Positions 5,711 to 6,669 of a DNA stretch of 6,669 bases are shown one piece after another. The notes below the pieces were generated by a model, which worked only from the letters and a program-made list of their open reading frames with translations, was not told where the DNA came from and did not search any database. Position numbers and translations under genes: made by a program. This stretch comes from Oscillospiraceae bacterium. Lineage in GTDB: Bacteria; Bacillota; Clostridia; Oscillospirales; Oscillospiraceae. The stretch is from the NCBI GenBank assembly GCA_902765975.1, contig CACXBO010000017.1:1-6669 (forward strand), written 5' to 3'. How positions within the stretch are numbered: the first letter of the stretch is position 1; every line of letters starts with the position of its first letter.

Positions 5711-6669
5711 CGTCGTTACCGGCCTTTACGTATTCCGCCAAAGCCCGCGGAGAGGCGAGCGAGGAGCCCGCGCCGTCGGGAAAGCGGAGATGAAATTCGT
5801 CGGAGAGGCGCGAGAGCAGAGCAAAGTAGTCGAGACTCGTCCCGCCTCCGTCGATAAAGAAGTCCGTCTCCGGACTGATCTCCGATATATCCTTTTCAAG
5901 AGCGGCGGCAAAGAGCTCGGCAACGCGGGAGAGGATCGGGTCCCCGTCTTCCCCGGAGGCGGCGCGAGAGCTTGCGGCCCTCGGTATTTTTCCCGCCGCA
6001 AGGTCGCGCCTCAGCCGCGAGCGGTTGAGCTTGAACTCGTCGTCGCCCAAAAGCTCTGCTGAGGTGAGGTATACGGCGCCTGTTTCGGAGGCGAGACCGA
6101 GCTCAAAAATGCGGTCCCTTACCGCGCTTTCGATCGCGCGGAGCTTTTCCTCCGGAAGGTGGTCGCGGACGGAAACGAGCAGCACGGCGGTCTTTCTGCC
6201 GTCCGTCTCCCCGGAAACGAGAGCTGTGCGCCTCACGCCGGGGATATCGAACTTCGGCTCAATGAGATTCGGATTTAGATTTTCGCCCGAGGCGGTGATA
6301 ACGAGGTCGTCGCGCCTGCCGAGGATGCGGTAATGCCCGCCCTCGCAGTCCGCAAGATCGCCCGTGCGGAACCAGCCGGAATTCTCGCGCCTCGTTCCGC
6401 CCTCGATAACGTATCGCGCAAGGCTCGCGCCGCGAACGGCAAGCTCGCCCTCCGGCGTGATACTGTATTCAACGGAGCTGAGCGGCTCGCCCACCGAGGC
6501 GGAGAGGAGAAGCTTCGGGCTGTCCGAGAGCTCAACGCTCGTTATGCCTATCTCCGTCATACCGTAGCCGTCGGCGAGACGGTAGCCGATGGCGTTGAAA
6601 AAGAGAAGGGCGTCGCGGCTTATCTCGCTGCCGCCCGTTATCATAAAGGATATGCTGTCGCCGAAGAGG
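5691..6669 (-). CDS. AMP-dependent acyl ligase with fused C-terminal acyl carrier domain, 5' part outside window
   Basis: The frame is open to the right edge. Eight residues precede the first in-window Met (6644), so that Met is internal and the N-terminal ligase half, with the P-loop, is missing from view. Numbering from that Met: ITGGSEIS (2-9), DGYGMTE (25-31), GWFRTGDLA (90-98), LGRRDDLVITASGENLNP (108-125) and EFKLNRSRL (203-211), whose Lys205 fits the FK-L-x-R form of the C-terminal lysine motif seen in long-chain acyl-CoA synthetases. An Ala/Ser-rich linker (about 216-235) leads to a carrier domain (about 236-308) with Ser270 in DGGGTSLDY, the phosphopantetheine site. The enzyme should activate a carboxylic acid and load it in cis on its own carrier. 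It has no condensation or ketosynthase part within view. The next gene, PlsC-like, overlaps its end by 20 bases. Substrate unknown; a fatty acid is inferred from the neighbours. Confidence 0.92.
   Translation of the reverse strand, partial: LFGDSISFMITGGSEISRDALLFFNAIGYRLADGYGMTEIGITSVELSDSPKLLLSASVGEPLSSVEYSITPEGELAVRGASLARYVIEGGTRRENSGWFRTGDLADCEGGHYRILGRRDDLVITASGENLNPNLIEPKFDIPGVRRTALVSGETDGRKTAVLLVSVRDHLPEEKLRAIESAVRDRIFELGLASETGAVYLTSAELLGDDEFKLNRSRLRRDLAAGKIPRAASSRAASGEDGDPILSRVAELFAAALEKDISEISPETDFFIDGGGTSLDYFALLSRLSDEFHLRFPDGAGSSLASPRALAEYVKAGNDDADISF

Noticed and set aside
6015..6041. Apparent loss of the C-terminal catalytic lysine in the ligase-ACP protein (SRLRR where GKIxR might be expected)
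   Set aside because: The EFKLNR form matches the FK-x-x-R version of this motif found in long-chain acyl-CoA synthetases, so Lys205 (numbered from the first in-window Met) is probably the equivalent residue.
2676..6669. Non-ribosomal peptide or polyketide cluster, suggested by adenylation, carrier and PPTase domains
   Set aside because: No condensation, ketosynthase, ketoreductase or thioesterase domain of an assembly line is visible, and two PlsC-like acyltransferases point to lipid acylation. Only sequence beyond the edges could revive this.

Overview
This window is one dense, single-strand (minus) gene cluster from a GC-rich bacterium. The closing DegV-family gene, the AGGAG-like ribosome binding sites and the Sfp-type phosphopantetheinyl transferase suggest a GC-rich member of the Bacillota, such as an uncultured Clostridia relative. 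That placement is an inference from gene families; there is no rRNA or other taxonomic marker here.

Reading along the minus strand (high to low coordinates): (1) the C-terminal part of an acyl-adenylating ligase carrying its own fused acyl carrier domain (5691-6669, cut by the window edge); (2) a PlsC-like acyltransferase (5072-5710); (3) a second, divergent PlsC-like acyltransferase (4432-5091); (4) a complete acyl-CoA/acyl-ACP synthetase-like ligase (2915-4429); (5) a free acyl carrier protein (2676-2924); (6) a two-domain protein with an N-terminal LRAT/PLAAT-like NlpC/P60-superfamily domain fused to a C-terminal Sfp-type 4'-phosphopantetheinyl transferase (1645-2679); (7) a membrane-anchored alpha/beta hydrolase (725-1648); (8) the N-terminal 236 residues of a DegV-family fatty-acid-binding protein (1-710, cut by the window edge).

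The genes are almost fused end to end. Five of the seven junctions overlap (20, 20, 4-10, 4 and 4 bases) and the other two gaps are 2 and 14 bases. This is the layout of a translationally coupled operon. No promoter, terminator, RNA gene, mobile element or CRISPR is visible, and there is no non-coding stretch longer than 14 bases.

A working model (inference): the two ligases activate carboxylic acids, probably fatty acids, as acyl-adenylates. They load them on the two carrier domains, which the PPTase half of the fusion has converted to holo form. The two PlsC-like enzymes then pass the acyl groups to glycerolipid-type acceptors. The LRAT-like domain and the hydrolase could add, move or remove acyl groups, and the DegV protein could supply bound fatty acid. 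The ligase + PlsC + carrier set resembles an unbundled, duplicated version of E. coli Aas (PlsC domain fused to acyl-ACP synthetase), with a dedicated PPTase. No ketosynthase, condensation or reductase domain is present in the window, so it looks like a fatty-acid activation/lipid acylation pathway rather than a polyketide or peptide assembly line.
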